DNA from: Candidatus Leptovillus gracilis
Lineage (GTDB): Bacteria; Chloroflexota; Anaerolineae; Promineifilales; Promineifilaceae
NCBI GenBank assembly: GCA_016716065.1
Contig: JADJXA010000001.1
Coordinates: 1 to 64,000, forward strand
Length of the DNA: 64,000 nucleotides
Reading direction: 5' to 3'
Shown here: one piece after another, positions 32,876 to 41,886 of the stretch
How positions within the stretch are numbered: position 1 is the first letter of the stretch
Layout: each line of letters opens with the position of its first letter
The notes under the pieces: generated by a model
What the model was told of the DNA's origin: nothing
Database searches by the model: none
What the model saw: only the letters and a program-made list of their open reading frames with translations
Program-made: the position numbers and the translations under genes

Positions 32876-34666
32876 ATGAGCGCACACGCCATCACCCCGC
32901 CATCGCACCTGGCCGGACGACCCGGCTGGCAGCCGACCAACCTGAATGGGTGGGCTGTACTGCTGTCCCCTGGGATGGAACTGACGCCACCGCCCCCTCT
33001 GCCACGGCCGTTCCGCCTGAAAATCCTCCACCTCAACGACCTGCATGGGCACATTGCCTATCTCACCGCCGCCGGTCACGAGCCGTTGTTTGCCCGCATC
33101 GCCGGGCGACTGAGCCATCTCCGCCAGCGATACGCCAACGACCCGCAAACGGCCGTTCTCTTCCTTTCTGCCGGAGACGACACGGCCGGTTCCGTTTTTG
33201 ACGAACTGTGGAGCGAAAGTGGCGAACCGGGCGGCATTCACGCCGGTTACCGGCTGTACAGCGCCGCCGGGCTAGACGCGGCCGTCTTGGGCAACCACGA
33301 TCTGGACATGGGCGCGGCGCGGCTGGCGCAGGCCATTCAACGCGAGGCCGCCTTTCCCCTGTTATCGGCCAACCTACACGCGCCGCCTCCCCTGGCGCAG
33401 CACGTATACGCCGCTGCCATTTTATGCCTGAAAGGGGTGCGCGTCGGCCTCATTGGCCTCACCACCCCGGCGCATTTGAACTGCGCCCAGGTGACCATTA
33501 CCGATCCGCTGGCGGCGGCGCGGGAATTAGTGGCGGTGTTACGGCCGTTTTGCCACGTTCTCATCCTTCTCAGCCATTTGGGTTACAGCCTGGAGTCAGC
33601 TACAGCCGCCGTTTCCGGGGTGGGCGACGTGGAACTGGCGCGGCAGTTAGCGCCCGGCAGCCTGGACCTGATTATTGGCGGCCATACCCATTTGCCTCTC
33701 AATGAGCAAGGTCTGAATCGCCGCCACATCGTCAATGAAGTGCCCATTGTCCAGGCCGGGGCGTTGGGCCGTTTTCTCGGCGAAGTGACGCTCACCGTGC
33801 AAGAGAAAGCAATGGTAACGGATGCGCGGCTAACGCCAACCGCCCTGCTGCCGGTAGACGATCTGTTTGAAGCAACGGCCGTCGCCCCACTGCTGGCCCA
33901 TATCCGCCCCTTTTTCCAGCGCCGCCTGGGGCAGGTGATCAATCATCCCGACCTCAGCCCGGAAGCGGTGCACAACGACTTTGCCGCCGGGGAGTCGGCG
34001 CTGGCGAATTTCATCACTGCCGGGCTGATGGCCCGCGCCCAGGCCCACAACCTGCCGGCTGATTTCGCCCTGATAGACGCCTCCGTGGTGGGCGACGGCC
34101 TGCCCGTTGGCGACCTGACCTTCGCCGACTGGTTTGCCCTGATGCCCTACGCCGATACGTTGCGCCTCTGCCGCCTGACGGGCTGGCAGGTGTGGGCGCT
34201 GCTGCAAGACAATGCCCGCCGCCTGGATATGCCCCGCGAACATCATGTCGAGCGCGGCTTTCTCCACTTTAGCGAGCAGCTTCGTTACACCATCTATACC
34301 GGCCCCCAGCGAGGCAACAACCACGCCGATGATAGTTGGCTGAACGGCCGTCCCTTGCTGGCGCAGTTGGAGCAGGTGTTTACGGCCGTTGTGCCCAGCT
34401 TTTGGCGGCAGTTGGCCCGTTCTTGGGAAGGATTTGCCCGCTCAGAGGGAGTGCCGCTGGTCAACCCGGCCGGCTTTGCCCATCAGGATACCGGCCTTTT
34501 TTTACGGCGGGAATTGGTCGCTTACATCGCCGAGATGGATGGGGTGAATGAAATGGGCGGCGCCAGGCGAGACGGCCGTTTGCGCATCCTGCCCGCCAGT
34601 CAACCGACCGAATTCTGGAGCATTCATGCACATCGTCATGTTTTCCATCAACCCGCTCTTCCCTGA
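32876..34666 (+). CDS. 5'-nucleotidase/2',3'-cyclic phosphatase-like metallophosphatase
   Basis: 596 residues. The N-terminal calcineurin-like domain has LHLNDLHGH, SAGDDTAGS, VLGNHDLDMG, LILLSHLGYS and IIGGHTHLPL, a full metal-binding set. The C-terminal 5'-nucleotidase domain (LANFITAGLMARAQAHNLPA, FALIDASVVG, MPYADTLRLCRLTGWQVWAL) binds the nucleotide. No signal peptide is evident, unlike UshA, so it may act in the cytoplasm. I prefer ATG 32876; the frame opens at 32834. Its 3' end overlaps the glycosyltransferase by 41 nt. Confidence 0.88.
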   Translation: MSAHAITPPSHLAGRPGWQPTNLNGWAVLLSPGMELTPPPPLPRPFRLKILHLNDLHGHIAYLTAAGHEPLFARIAGRLSHLRQRYANDPQTAVLFLSAGDDTAGSVFDELWSESGEPGGIHAGYRLYSAAGLDAAVLGNHDLDMGAARLAQAIQREAAFPLLSANLHAPPPLAQHVYAAAILCLKGVRVGLIGLTTPAHLNCAQVTITDPLAAARELVAVLRPFCHVLILLSHLGYSLESATAAVSGVGDVELARQLAPGSLDLIIGGHTHLPLNEQGLNRRHIVNEVPIVQAGALGRFLGEVTLTVQEKAMVTDARLTPTALLPVDDLFEATAVAPLLAHIRPFFQRRLGQVINHPDLSPEAVHNDFAAGESALANFITAGLMARAQAHNLPADFALIDASVVGDGLPVGDLTFADWFALMPYADTLRLCRLTGWQVWALLQDNARRLDMPREHHVERGFLHFSEQLRYTIYTGPQRGNNHADDSWLNGRPLLAQLEQVFTAVVPSFWRQLARSWEGFARSEGVPLVNPAGFAHQDTGLFLRRELVAYIAEMDGVNEMGGARRDGRLRILPASQPTEFWSIHAHRHVFHQPALP

Positions 34667-36053
34667 TCGGGTCATGGGCGGCGCGCCCAAACAGTTGCAG
34701 AAAGTTGCCATTCACCTGGGCGAATCAGGACACAGCGTGACCGTGCTTTGCACCCGACCGCTAGACAGCCCTGCTCCCTTTCGCTGGCAAGAAAACGCCC
34801 TGGTCAAGCCCATTTTGCGCTTCAAGCAGCCCTTCCCCCAACCCTACGCCGCCCCTGCCTACGACATCGCCAACGCCTTCCATGACGTGGCCGCTCATTT
34901 ACAAACGGCCGACCGCTTCTACATGCACGATGGCGAATTCCTCTTCCCGTTTGCCTACCAACATGTGCCCACCGTCGTCTCCCTGCGCGACAACGTCTAC
35001 CCGGAGACGATTTTGGGCGGCTTTCTCTTTCAGGGGGATACACTCATCGCCATCTCCGACTATTCGCGCCGCTTCTACCTGCATACCATGGGCCGCTTCT
35101 TCCCCGACCTGGCCGAACGGCTGATTGTGGTCCCCAACGGCGTGGATTGGCAGCAGTACCACCCCACGCCGCCCGACGAAATTTTGCGCCTTATCCCCGT
35201 CAACCCGGCCGACGATCTGATCCTGCTGCATCCCCACCGGCCAGAGCCGGACAAAGGGCTGGCCGAGACCATCGCCCTGGCCGATTTGCTGGTGCATCAC
35301 TATGGCCTGACAAACTTGAAGGTGCTGTCGCCGCGTTGGTTGGCTGCCGGTTTGTCGCCAGAAGTAGCCGCTTTTTATGCCAACAGCCAGCAGGAGATCG
35401 CCGGACGCGGTCTGGAGGGCCATTTCTTCTTTCACGACTGGGTTCCCCAGGCGTTGATGCCGCAGTATTACAGCCTGGGGCATCTCACCGTTTCTCTGGG
35501 CAGCTTCGTGGAGTCGTTTGGCAACACGGTGTATGAATCGTTGGGCTGCGGCACGCCGGCGCTGGCGACGCGCGTCTCGACTCACCGCGAACTGCTGCCC
35601 GATGATTTGCTGCCCAAAGTCCATGTCGGCGATATCGCTGCGGCGGCCGCCCTGGCGGCGGACATTTTACGGGAAAGGCGGCGAACGCCCCCAGCGACGC
35701 TGGCTTATTTGCATCAGCACTATGGGATGGAGGGTCAATTGGCGGGGTATGCGGCGGCCATCTTAACCGCCCAACGGCGCGGTCCGCTGCCCTATCGCTT
35801 CACGCCGCTGACGGAGGATACCCGTTACCGGCTGTCTCCCTGGTGCTACGAGTGGGCGGACGGCTTTTACCATGACTTTCTGGCCCGCCACCAGCCCATC
35901 CCCCGTTTAAGCGCCTTGCTGCGTGATTTCCCCGATGGTTTTACGGCCGTCCAGTCTGGCGTCTCTCCCGCTGAATTAGACGAATGGTACCGCCTGGGCT
36001 ATGTGACGCCAGGTGTGCGTGAAGAGGAACTATCGGGAGGCCGTGTTCCGTGA
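34626..36053 (+). CDS. Glycosyltransferase, GT4-like
   Basis: 475 residues. The N-terminal Rossmann half starts with MHIVMFSINPLFPDRVMGGA and HLGESGHSVTVLCTRPLD. The C-terminal half has LILLHPHRPEPDKGLAETIA, HDWVPQALMPQYYSLGHLTV and SFVESFGNTVYESLGCGTPA, the last holding the E(x7)E nucleotide-sugar-binding region of retaining GT-B enzymes. The start ATG 34626 lies within the end of the upstream phosphatase gene, so the two are coupled. The target may be an exopolysaccharide or glycolipid; the acceptor is not readable. Confidence 0.87.
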   Translation: MHIVMFSINPLFPDRVMGGAPKQLQKVAIHLGESGHSVTVLCTRPLDSPAPFRWQENALVKPILRFKQPFPQPYAAPAYDIANAFHDVAAHLQTADRFYMHDGEFLFPFAYQHVPTVVSLRDNVYPETILGGFLFQGDTLIAISDYSRRFYLHTMGRFFPDLAERLIVVPNGVDWQQYHPTPPDEILRLIPVNPADDLILLHPHRPEPDKGLAETIALADLLVHHYGLTNLKVLSPRWLAAGLSPEVAAFYANSQQEIAGRGLEGHFFFHDWVPQALMPQYYSLGHLTVSLGSFVESFGNTVYESLGCGTPALATRVSTHRELLPDDLLPKVHVGDIAAAAALAADILRERRRTPPATLAYLHQHYGMEGQLAGYAAAILTAQRRGPLPYRFTPLTEDTRYRLSPWCYEWADGFYHDFLARHQPIPRLSALLRDFPDGFTAVQSGVSPAELDEWYRLGYVTPGVREEELSGGRVP

Positions 36054-36490
36054 ACGAGCCAACACCGGGGGCGACAATTGCCTCCGGCGCCCAATAATAC
36101 GCGCCCCGGCCATGTGGCGCAGACTGGACAATCGCCAGCACATCGCGCAAAAACGCCGCCTGTCCGGCGAGCGTGGCCGGATAACCTGGCAGCAGCTGCT
36201 CTTCAAGGCCGACCAGATTATGGGTGTCGTCTTGCCAATCGCGGGTCCAGGGATAGGCCGCTTCGACCAGGACAATCTCTTGCGGATAGCGCCGGCTCAG
36301 GTCTTGGAGATTAGTCGCCAGGTCTTCGAGGCTGCCTTGGCACCAGGGGTAATAGGACAGACCTAAGACATCAAAGGTGACGCCCTGAGCCTGGAGATTG
36401 TCGAGGAACCAGCGGCAAACCGCATTGTTGGCTCCCGCGTCCAGGTGCAGCATGATTTGTACCTGCACACCAGAAACGCTGGCGTGTTCG
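36050..36490 (-). pseudogene. Glycoside hydrolase family 53 fragment
   Basis: The frame reads SGVQVQIMLHLDAGANNAVC, TFDVLGLSYYPWCQGSLEDL and EIVLVEAAYPWTRDW, which is the C-terminal half of a GH53 arabinogalactan endo-beta-1,4-galactanase. The catalytic nucleophile Glu in VEAAYPW is retained, but the N-terminal half with the acid/base Glu is gone. The upstream boundary near 36485 meets an IS630-like fragment. At the other end it overlaps the end of the glycosyltransferase. Confidence 0.75.
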
Positions 36491-36634
36491 GCGCACGGTT
36501 GCTTCGCCAATATACAACAGCGCGGCAATTTCTTTGTCAGTCTTCCCTTCGTCGCTTTTTAAGAGAATGTGGGCGCGGGTAATCACTTTTGCTTTATTGC
36601 TGCCCACGCACACTATTTTCTCCAAATGCGGCAT
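36480..36634 (-). pseudogene. IS630-type transposase, N-terminal fragment
   Basis: About 50 residues (NKAKVITRAHILLKSDEGKT, then DKEIAALLYIGEATVRRTRQ) match the N-terminal HTH of IS630-family transposases. The frame then enters GH53 sequence, so only the first part survives. It probably mediated the loss of the GH53 N terminus. Confidence 0.72.
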
Positions 36635-36680
36635 GGTTCAGGGGAATGCCTCAAACTCGTCAAGCCTCGTCCACGCTTTC

Positions 36681-36689
36681 TGTTATAAT
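36681..36689 (+). promoter_or_regulatory. Extended -10 promoter of purA
   Basis: TGTTATAAT is a perfect extended -10 (TGn plus TATAAT at 36684-36689). No good -35 is present, as is usual for extended -10 promoters. It predicts a purA leader of about 180 nt. Confidence 0.6.
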
Positions 36690-36771
36690 TCAGTCAGATG
36701 CGCGTCGCATTAAAATCAATGGTAGTATCACTACGCATGGAACAGTTGAGCAGCCCAGGCGACAAACCGAC

Positions 36772-36818
36772 AAAAACCCGATCAGGTTGGACATCCGCCC
36801 ACCTATCGGGTTTTTTTA
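36772..36818 (+). promoter_or_regulatory. Terminator-like hairpin in the purA leader
   Basis: AAAAACCCGAT and ATCGGGTTTTTTT flank an inner AGGT-TGG / CC-C-ACCT pairing. The hairpin ends in a T-run on the plus strand, 60 nt before purA and downstream of the extended -10 at 36681. It is either the terminator of a lost upstream gene or, more interestingly, an attenuator of purA. No known purine riboswitch core was recognised. Confidence 0.6.
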
Positions 36819-36877
36819 TCTCTGCCACTTTTGTCCCTGAATGTCTTTGAAAATAATTCTTACCAGAGGAGGAGGCC

Positions 36878-38173
36878 ATGCCCTTAAACATTATCATCGG
36901 CGCCCAGTGGGGTGATGAAGGCAAAGGACGTTACACCGATTTATTGGCCGCTGAAGCCGATGTAGTAGCCCGCTTTAGCGGTGGCGACAACGCCGGGCAC
37001 ACCGTCACCGTGCAGGGGGAAATCTTCAAACTGCACCTCATCCCTTCAGGCATCATCCATGACCAAACGGTTTGCCTGATCGGCAATGGCGTGGTGCTGA
37101 ACCCGGCCGTGCTGCTGCGTGAGATGGACGCTTTGGCGGCGCGCGGCGTGGATGTTAGCCCGGCGCATCTAAAAATTAGCTACAATGCCCACCTGATTAC
37201 CCCAGCGCACATCGCCTTGGACAAAGCCAGCGAGGCACAGTTGGGCCAGGGGGCCATCGGCACAACGCAGCGTGGCATCGGCCCGGCCTACACCGACAAA
37301 GCGGCCCGCGAAGGGCTGCGCGCCGGTCTATTCGCCGCGCCGGAGGAACTGGCGGAAGCCATCCACCAGCACATCCAAAGCAAGAACGAGGTGCTGCAAA
37401 AAATTTATAACGCGCCGACGCTGGATGAAACGGCCGTATCCGCCGAATACGCCGCCTATGCCCAACGTCTGGCCCCCCACCTGGTAGATGGCTCAGTGCT
37501 GCTGGACGGGTATTTGCAAGACGGCCGTTCCGTCCTGGCCGAAGGCGCACAAGGCACATTCCTGGACATAGACCACGGCACCTACCCCTTCGTCACCAGC
37601 TCCTCGCCAACAGCCGGCGGCGCGCTGACCGGCCTGGGCGTGGGGCCCAAAATGGTAGACCGGGTGATTGGCGTGACCAAAGCGTTCACCAGCCGTGTGG
37701 GCAGCGGGCCGTTCCCCTGCCAGTTGGGCGGCGAATTAGCCCTGCGCTTGCGCGGCAGCGGCAGCAATCCCTGGGACGAATATGGCACGACCACCGGCCG
37801 TCCCCGGCGCGTCGGCTGGCTGGATGTAGTCATGCTGCGCCACGCGGCGCGCATCAACAGCCTGACCGAACTGGCCCTGACCAAAATGGACATCCTCAGT
37901 GGGCTGGCTGAAATTCCGGTGTGTGTGGCTTATGAATGCCAGGGACAGCGCACGGAGCATTTCCCCTCCAGCCTGGAAATGTTGGCTAACTGCACGCCCA
38001 TCTATGAGACATTACCCGGCTGGCATGAAGACATCTCCGGTGTGCGCACCTGGGCCGACCTGCCGCCCAATGCCCAGGCTTACATCCAATTCATCGCCGA
38101 GGCCACACAGACACCCATCAGCTACGCCTCCGTCGGGCCAGGCCGGGACCAGTATTTGCAGGTGATAGGATAG
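36878..38173 (+). CDS. Adenylosuccinate synthase
   Basis: This 431-residue enzyme joins IMP and aspartate with GTP in the committed step of AMP synthesis. The phosphate loop is IIGAQWGDEGKG (catalytic Asp in GDEGKG) and the catalytic His is in DNAGHTV. IMP-binding GTTQRGIGPAYTDKAAREGL, GVGPKMVDRVIGVTKAFTSR, SRVGSGPFP and TTTGRPRRVGWLD follow. The length is normal. AGAGGAGGAGG precedes ATG 36878. It is monocistronic or followed by the DUF6062 gene across a repeat-filled gap. Confidence 0.98.
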   Translation: MPLNIIIGAQWGDEGKGRYTDLLAAEADVVARFSGGDNAGHTVTVQGEIFKLHLIPSGIIHDQTVCLIGNGVVLNPAVLLREMDALAARGVDVSPAHLKISYNAHLITPAHIALDKASEAQLGQGAIGTTQRGIGPAYTDKAAREGLRAGLFAAPEELAEAIHQHIQSKNEVLQKIYNAPTLDETAVSAEYAAYAQRLAPHLVDGSVLLDGYLQDGRSVLAEGAQGTFLDIDHGTYPFVTSSSPTAGGALTGLGVGPKMVDRVIGVTKAFTSRVGSGPFPCQLGGELALRLRGSGSNPWDEYGTTTGRPRRVGWLDVVMLRHAARINSLTELALTKMDILSGLAEIPVCVAYECQGQRTEHFPSSLEMLANCTPIYETLPGWHEDISGVRTWADLPPNAQAYIQFIAEATQTPISYASVGPGRDQYLQVIG

Positions 38174-38245
38174 GGGATAGTGTTCAGTGTTCAGTATTCA
38201 GTGGTTGGACACTGAACACTGAACACTGGATACTGGATACTGAAC
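38174..38245. repeat. Inverted array of GTTCAGT-type repeats
   Basis: GTGTTCAGTGTTCAGTATTC is followed, after GGTTGGA, by CACTGAACACTGAACACTGG, so the tandem repeat also folds into a long hairpin. It is the same repeat family as at 21158 and 26700. It may act as a terminator-like or mRNA-stabilising structure between purA and the next gene. Confidence 0.65.
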
Positions 38246-38971
38246 ATGCCCCCACTGACCCCATTAAGCTACCACGAAGTGATCGAGGCGTGCGCCGAAG
38301 CTGGTTGCCCGATTTGCCGGATTGGCACGCGGGCGGCCGAGCGTTACCTGGCCGGGCTGATCTATGACAGCGTTAACGATGTGCCGACGCGGGCCGGGCT
38401 GCGACAGTCGTTGGGCTTTTGCCACGAGCATACCTGGCGCGCGCCGGAAGCAGGCGAGAGCGCCCCGTTAGGCATCGCCTCCATCTATCGGGACGTGGTC
38501 AACACCCTGAACAAACGGCTGAAGCTGCTGGAATACCAAGCGCAAGGTCCAGCCATCTGGCGGCAGCTTAGGGGTACGGTGGGGATGGAGGGCAAAAATC
38601 CGTCGGTGGCCAAGCAGTTGGAGGCTACGGCCGTTTGCCCAGCTTGTGCGCGGCGGACAGAGATGGAAGGGTTGGCGATAACGGCCGTTACCGATGCCCT
38701 CAGCCAAAACGACCCGCGCCTCATCGAAAAATTGCAGCAGTCCGGCGGCCTCTGCCTGCCCCATCTGCGCCAATCGCTAGACAAAGCCAGCAGCCAGACC
38801 GCCTTCGACCACCTGATCCGACTGACCGGCGACAAAATGGAAGCCCTCATCGCCGAACTGGACGAATTCATCCGCAAGAATGATTATCGCTTCCAGCACG
38901 AAGGCTTTAACGAGGAGGCGGACAGTTGGCTGCGGGCAATTCGGTTGGTGGCGGGCAATGAACGGCCGTAG
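38246..38971 (+). CDS. DUF6062-family protein with CxxC motifs
   Basis: This 241-residue protein of unknown function has paired Cys motifs typical of DUF6062: CPIC near residue 21, FCHEH near 58, CPAC near 130 and CLPH near 170. These could bind zinc or an Fe-S cluster. The body is helical. Such proteins are frequent in Chloroflexota and Firmicutes, and no function is established. ATG 38246 is close behind the repeat array with no obvious ribosome-binding site. Confidence 0.78.
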   Translation: MPPLTPLSYHEVIEACAEAGCPICRIGTRAAERYLAGLIYDSVNDVPTRAGLRQSLGFCHEHTWRAPEAGESAPLGIASIYRDVVNTLNKRLKLLEYQAQGPAIWRQLRGTVGMEGKNPSVAKQLEATAVCPACARRTEMEGLAITAVTDALSQNDPRLIEKLQQSGGLCLPHLRQSLDKASSQTAFDHLIRLTGDKMEALIAELDEFIRKNDYRFQHEGFNEEADSWLRAIRLVAGNERP

Positions 38972-38975
38972 ACCC

Positions 38976-39008
38976 ACCTTCCCGGAAATTCAGAACTTCC
39001 GGGAAGGT
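38976..39008. terminator. Bidirectional hairpin between convergent genes
   Basis: ACCTTCCCGGAA and TTCCGGGAAGGT form a 12-bp stem between the DUF6062 stop (38971) and the SDR stop (39017). It has no T-run, so it may act by structure only. Confidence 0.6.
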
Positions 39009-39016
39009 TATCACGC

Positions 39017-39874
39017 TCAATCCTGCCGGTGCAGGCCCAGTTTAGAGGCCACCACCCGGTCCAACCAGCGGTCCGGCAGCCAGCGGGGAACAAGCCAGCC
39101 CGACAATTTTTTACGTGGGATGGCATAGCGCGTTTTGGGGTGCTCCATTTCCAACGCCTTCACAATCACATCGCTTACCTTTTCCACCGGAATGGCCGAT
39201 TCGCGCCGTTCGGCGACTGAGCCTGCCTGCATCTGGGCGATAATCTCGCCATAGGGGGTGGCGGCATACTGCCCCGCGCCCTCGCTGGCCTTTTCGATGA
39301 TCGGCGTGCTGGTTGTGCCCGGCTCCACCACAACAACATCAATGCCATACAAAATCAGCTCGCGGCGCAGCGCGTCGGACAGCCCTTCCAGGGCGTGTTT
39401 GGAAGCGGCATACGCGCCAAAAAAGGGGTAGGCAATTTGCCCGCTGACCGAACTGACATTGACGATGCGGCCGCGCGGCTCCGGCGCGTTCGGGCGTGCG
39501 CCCAACAGCGGCAGAAATTGTTGGGTCACATCCAGCAGGCCAAACAGATTTACCTCAAACTGATAGCGAAAATCGGCCAGGGGCATGTGCATCAGCGGGC
39601 CGAGGGTGGAGATGCCGGCGTTGTTAACCAACCCGGCCAGGTTTTGCCCATTCAGACGTGATTGAACCAGGGAAACGGCCGTTTCCACTCCCGCATGGTC
39701 CGTCACGTCAAATAACAGCGGTGTGAACCGCTGACCTAATTCCGACTGCACCCGGTCGCCGTCCGCCTGTTGACGCACGCTGCCATAGACGTTGTAGCCA
39801 TAGCCCACTAACTGGGCCGCGGTGGCGTAGCCGATGCCGCTGGAAACGCCGGTAATCACAATAGATTTGGTCAT
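39017..39874 (-). CDS. Short-chain dehydrogenase/reductase
   Basis: This 285-residue classical SDR has the cofactor motif TGVSSGIGYATA, structural NNAG (LVNNAGIS), catalytic Ser in VSSVSGQIAYP, and YAASKHAL with Tyr and Lys. The N-terminal charge pattern suggests NADP preference. The C terminus (WLVPRWLPDRWLDRVVASKL) could touch the membrane. Its ATG overlaps the stop of the moeA-like gene (ATGA, 39871-39874), so the two are translationally coupled. The substrate is unknown. Confidence 0.92.
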   Translation of the reverse strand: MTKSIVITGVSSGIGYATAAQLVGYGYNVYGSVRQQADGDRVQSELGQRFTPLLFDVTDHAGVETAVSLVQSRLNGQNLAGLVNNAGISTLGPLMHMPLADFRYQFEVNLFGLLDVTQQFLPLLGARPNAPEPRGRIVNVSSVSGQIAYPFFGAYAASKHALEGLSDALRRELILYGIDVVVVEPGTTSTPIIEKASEGAGQYAATPYGEIIAQMQAGSVAERRESAIPVEKVSDVIVKALEMEHPKTRYAIPRKKLSGWLVPRWLPDRWLDRVVASKLGLHRQD

Positions 39875-41886
39875 GGGCTGATCCTCCGTGTCTGTCCCAT
39901 TGCCGTGATGTCGTAACCGGGGAGGGCGGCAACGGCCGTTCTGAATCCCTCGTCAGCCAGCAAAGCCAGCAGCGGTTGCAGCAGATCGCTCTCATGCGCC
40001 GCCTGTGTCATCACCAGATCATACCGTTCGTGGGCCAGCGGCACAAAATCCAACTGCAACGCCCGCGCCGCCGCCCGTATGCCCAGCCCGGTATCGGCCG
40101 TGCCCGAAGCAATAGCCGCTGCCACGGCCAGATGGGTATATTCCTCACGCTCATAACCCGGCACATCAGCCGGTTGGATGCCGCGCCGTCCCAATTCATA
40201 ATCTAGCAGCACCCGCGTGCCCGCGCCACGCTGCCGGTTCACCATGTGCAGATCACCGCGCGCCACGTCGGCCCAATCGGCCAGGCCGCACGGATTGCCC
40301 GGCGCTACCATCCAACCCTGCTCCCGCTCCACCAGCGTCAGCAAAACCATTTCCTGGCCCGGTAGATAACGGCGCACGTAGCTTTCATTGTAAACGCCGC
40401 TGTCGGGGTCCAGCAGATGGCAGCCGCCAAAGTGGGCTTCGCCGCGCCGCAGGGCCATCAGCCCGCCCAAACTGCCCACGTTAGCCGATGAAAGCCGCAG
40501 CCCGGCCCCTTTTTCGGCCAGAAATTGTGCCAACAAATCCAGCGTCAGGTCGTGGCTGCCGATGGCGACCAACGTGCGAGCGATGTCGCGCTCTGTGCGG
40601 TAAAGGTGGACGGTGACGTCGGCCCCGGCGGGCAGCCCTTCGCTGAAACGGGGCACATGCAGCAGCCCATCGGCCCGCACCAGCGAGGTGATGACGCCGG
40701 CGCCGCGGCTCATCGGGGTTGCCATCACCCGGTCGCCCACTTTGCCAACGGCCACGCGCACAAAGTCGTCATCGCCGGTGGGCGAATTGAGCTTGCGCGT
40801 CAGGGTGGCGGCGATGGTCGGCGGTTCGTAGGCCGGTTGGCCCTGCCAGCGGGCCAACAGCGGCTCGACAAAAATTTCGCCGGTGAGCGCGGCGCTGACG
40901 GGATAACCTGGCACGCCGATGATGGGGATTGGGGATTGGGAATTTGGGATTTGGGATTGGGGATTTGGACTGATGAGGCCGAAGATGACCGGGTGGCCAG
41001 GGCGGACGGCGACGCCGTGGAAGAGGAGTTGACCCAATTCGGCGACGACGTGGGCGGTGTAATCTTCGCTGCCGGCCGAGGAGCCGGCGTTGAGTAGGAT
41101 GAGGTCGTGGGTTTGGGCGGCTTGCTGCACGGCCGTTTTAATGGCAGCAAATTCATCTTTGACAATGGGCCAACGGGTGGGCAGCCCACCCCAGTCGCTC
41201 ACCTGGGCGGCCAACACCAGGCTGTTGTATTCGATGATCTGGCCGGGGGTGAGGGGGTAAGCAGCGGCCGTTTCCACGGCCACCAGTTCTGAACCGGTGG
41301 GGATGATGGCGACAGACGGCCGTTGGTAAACAGTCACCGTGGCATGGCCGGACCCGGCCAACGCGCCCAAATCCACCGGGCGCAGCTTGTGGTTGGCCGG
41401 CAGCACCAGCTCGGTGGCAACCATGTCTTCGCCCATGGGGCGGACATGCTGCCAGGGCGGCAAGGCGGCGCGGATTTCGATGGCCGGTCCGGCGGCGGCG
41501 TCGGCGACCGATTGGGCATGTTCGATCATGACGACGGCGTTGGCCCAGAAGGGCAGCGGGTGACCGGTGTTGACAGCTTGCGCCGGGCGGTGGGCGCGTT
41601 CGGCCGCTTCCGGGTTGTCCACCAGGGTCAGGCGCAGCGGAGTGGTTTCCATGGCGCCGGCCGTGTCCTGGGCGCGCACGGCGTAACCATCCATGGCGCT
41701 GGCGTGGTAGTGGGGCGCGGATAGTTTGGCCCAAACGGCGGTGGCGGTGATACGGCCGTTGGCCTCCGACACAGAGATCATTTCAGCGGGAAACGGCCGC
41801 CACAGACCAGCTTCAGTCAGCGCCGACTGCAATACTTCCCTGGCTTCGGCCAGCGGAATATCTTCCAGGTAAACATGTCGCTTCAT
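39871..41886 (-). CDS. Molybdopterin molybdotransferase MoeA fused to a PBP-like domain
   Basis: 671 residues. Residues 1 to about 425 are MoeA, which inserts molybdenum into adenylylated molybdopterin: SAPHYHASAMDGYAVRAQDT, IPTGSELVAV, NAGSSAGSEDYTAHVVAELG and GVPGYPVSAALTGE. From about 430 onward a periplasmic-binding-protein-like domain of the LysR-substrate/molybdate type follows (GLMALRRGEAHFGGCHLLD, RQRGAGTRVLLDYELGRRGI). This fusion is known in archaea and some bacteria. A Gln/Pro/Ser-rich insert (SPNPQSQIPNSQSPIP) interrupts MoeA just before GVPGYP. GGAG precedes ATG 41886. Confidence 0.92.
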   Translation of the reverse strand: MKRHVYLEDIPLAEAREVLQSALTEAGLWRPFPAEMISVSEANGRITATAVWAKLSAPHYHASAMDGYAVRAQDTAGAMETTPLRLTLVDNPEAAERAHRPAQAVNTGHPLPFWANAVVMIEHAQSVADAAAGPAIEIRAALPPWQHVRPMGEDMVATELVLPANHKLRPVDLGALAGSGHATVTVYQRPSVAIIPTGSELVAVETAAAYPLTPGQIIEYNSLVLAAQVSDWGGLPTRWPIVKDEFAAIKTAVQQAAQTHDLILLNAGSSAGSEDYTAHVVAELGQLLFHGVAVRPGHPVIFGLISPNPQSQIPNSQSPIPIIGVPGYPVSAALTGEIFVEPLLARWQGQPAYEPPTIAATLTRKLNSPTGDDDFVRVAVGKVGDRVMATPMSRGAGVITSLVRADGLLHVPRFSEGLPAGADVTVHLYRTERDIARTLVAIGSHDLTLDLLAQFLAEKGAGLRLSSANVGSLGGLMALRRGEAHFGGCHLLDPDSGVYNESYVRRYLPGQEMVLLTLVEREQGWMVAPGNPCGLADWADVARGDLHMVNRQRGAGTRVLLDYELGRRGIQPADVPGYEREEYTHLAVAAAIASGTADTGLGIRAAARALQLDFVPLAHERYDLVMTQAAHESDLLQPLLALLADEGFRTAVAALPGYDITAMGQTRRISP
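40924..40975. repeat. Micro-repeat inserted in frame inside moeA
   Basis: GGGATTTGGGATTGGGGATT-type repeats in an otherwise conserved gene encode the low-complexity PNPQSQIPNSQSPIP stretch. The same repeat style fills intergenic gaps such as 18027-18095. The length keeps the frame open. Confidence 0.75.

Noticed and set aside
21107..38245. CRISPR arrays at the TATTCAGT-type repeats
   Set aside because: The repeat units are 7-8 bp with no spacers and are simple tandem arrays.
41323..41724. Antisense frames in moeA, nuo and other GC-rich genes
   Set aside because: They are long only because of codon-position GC bias; none shows a family motif.
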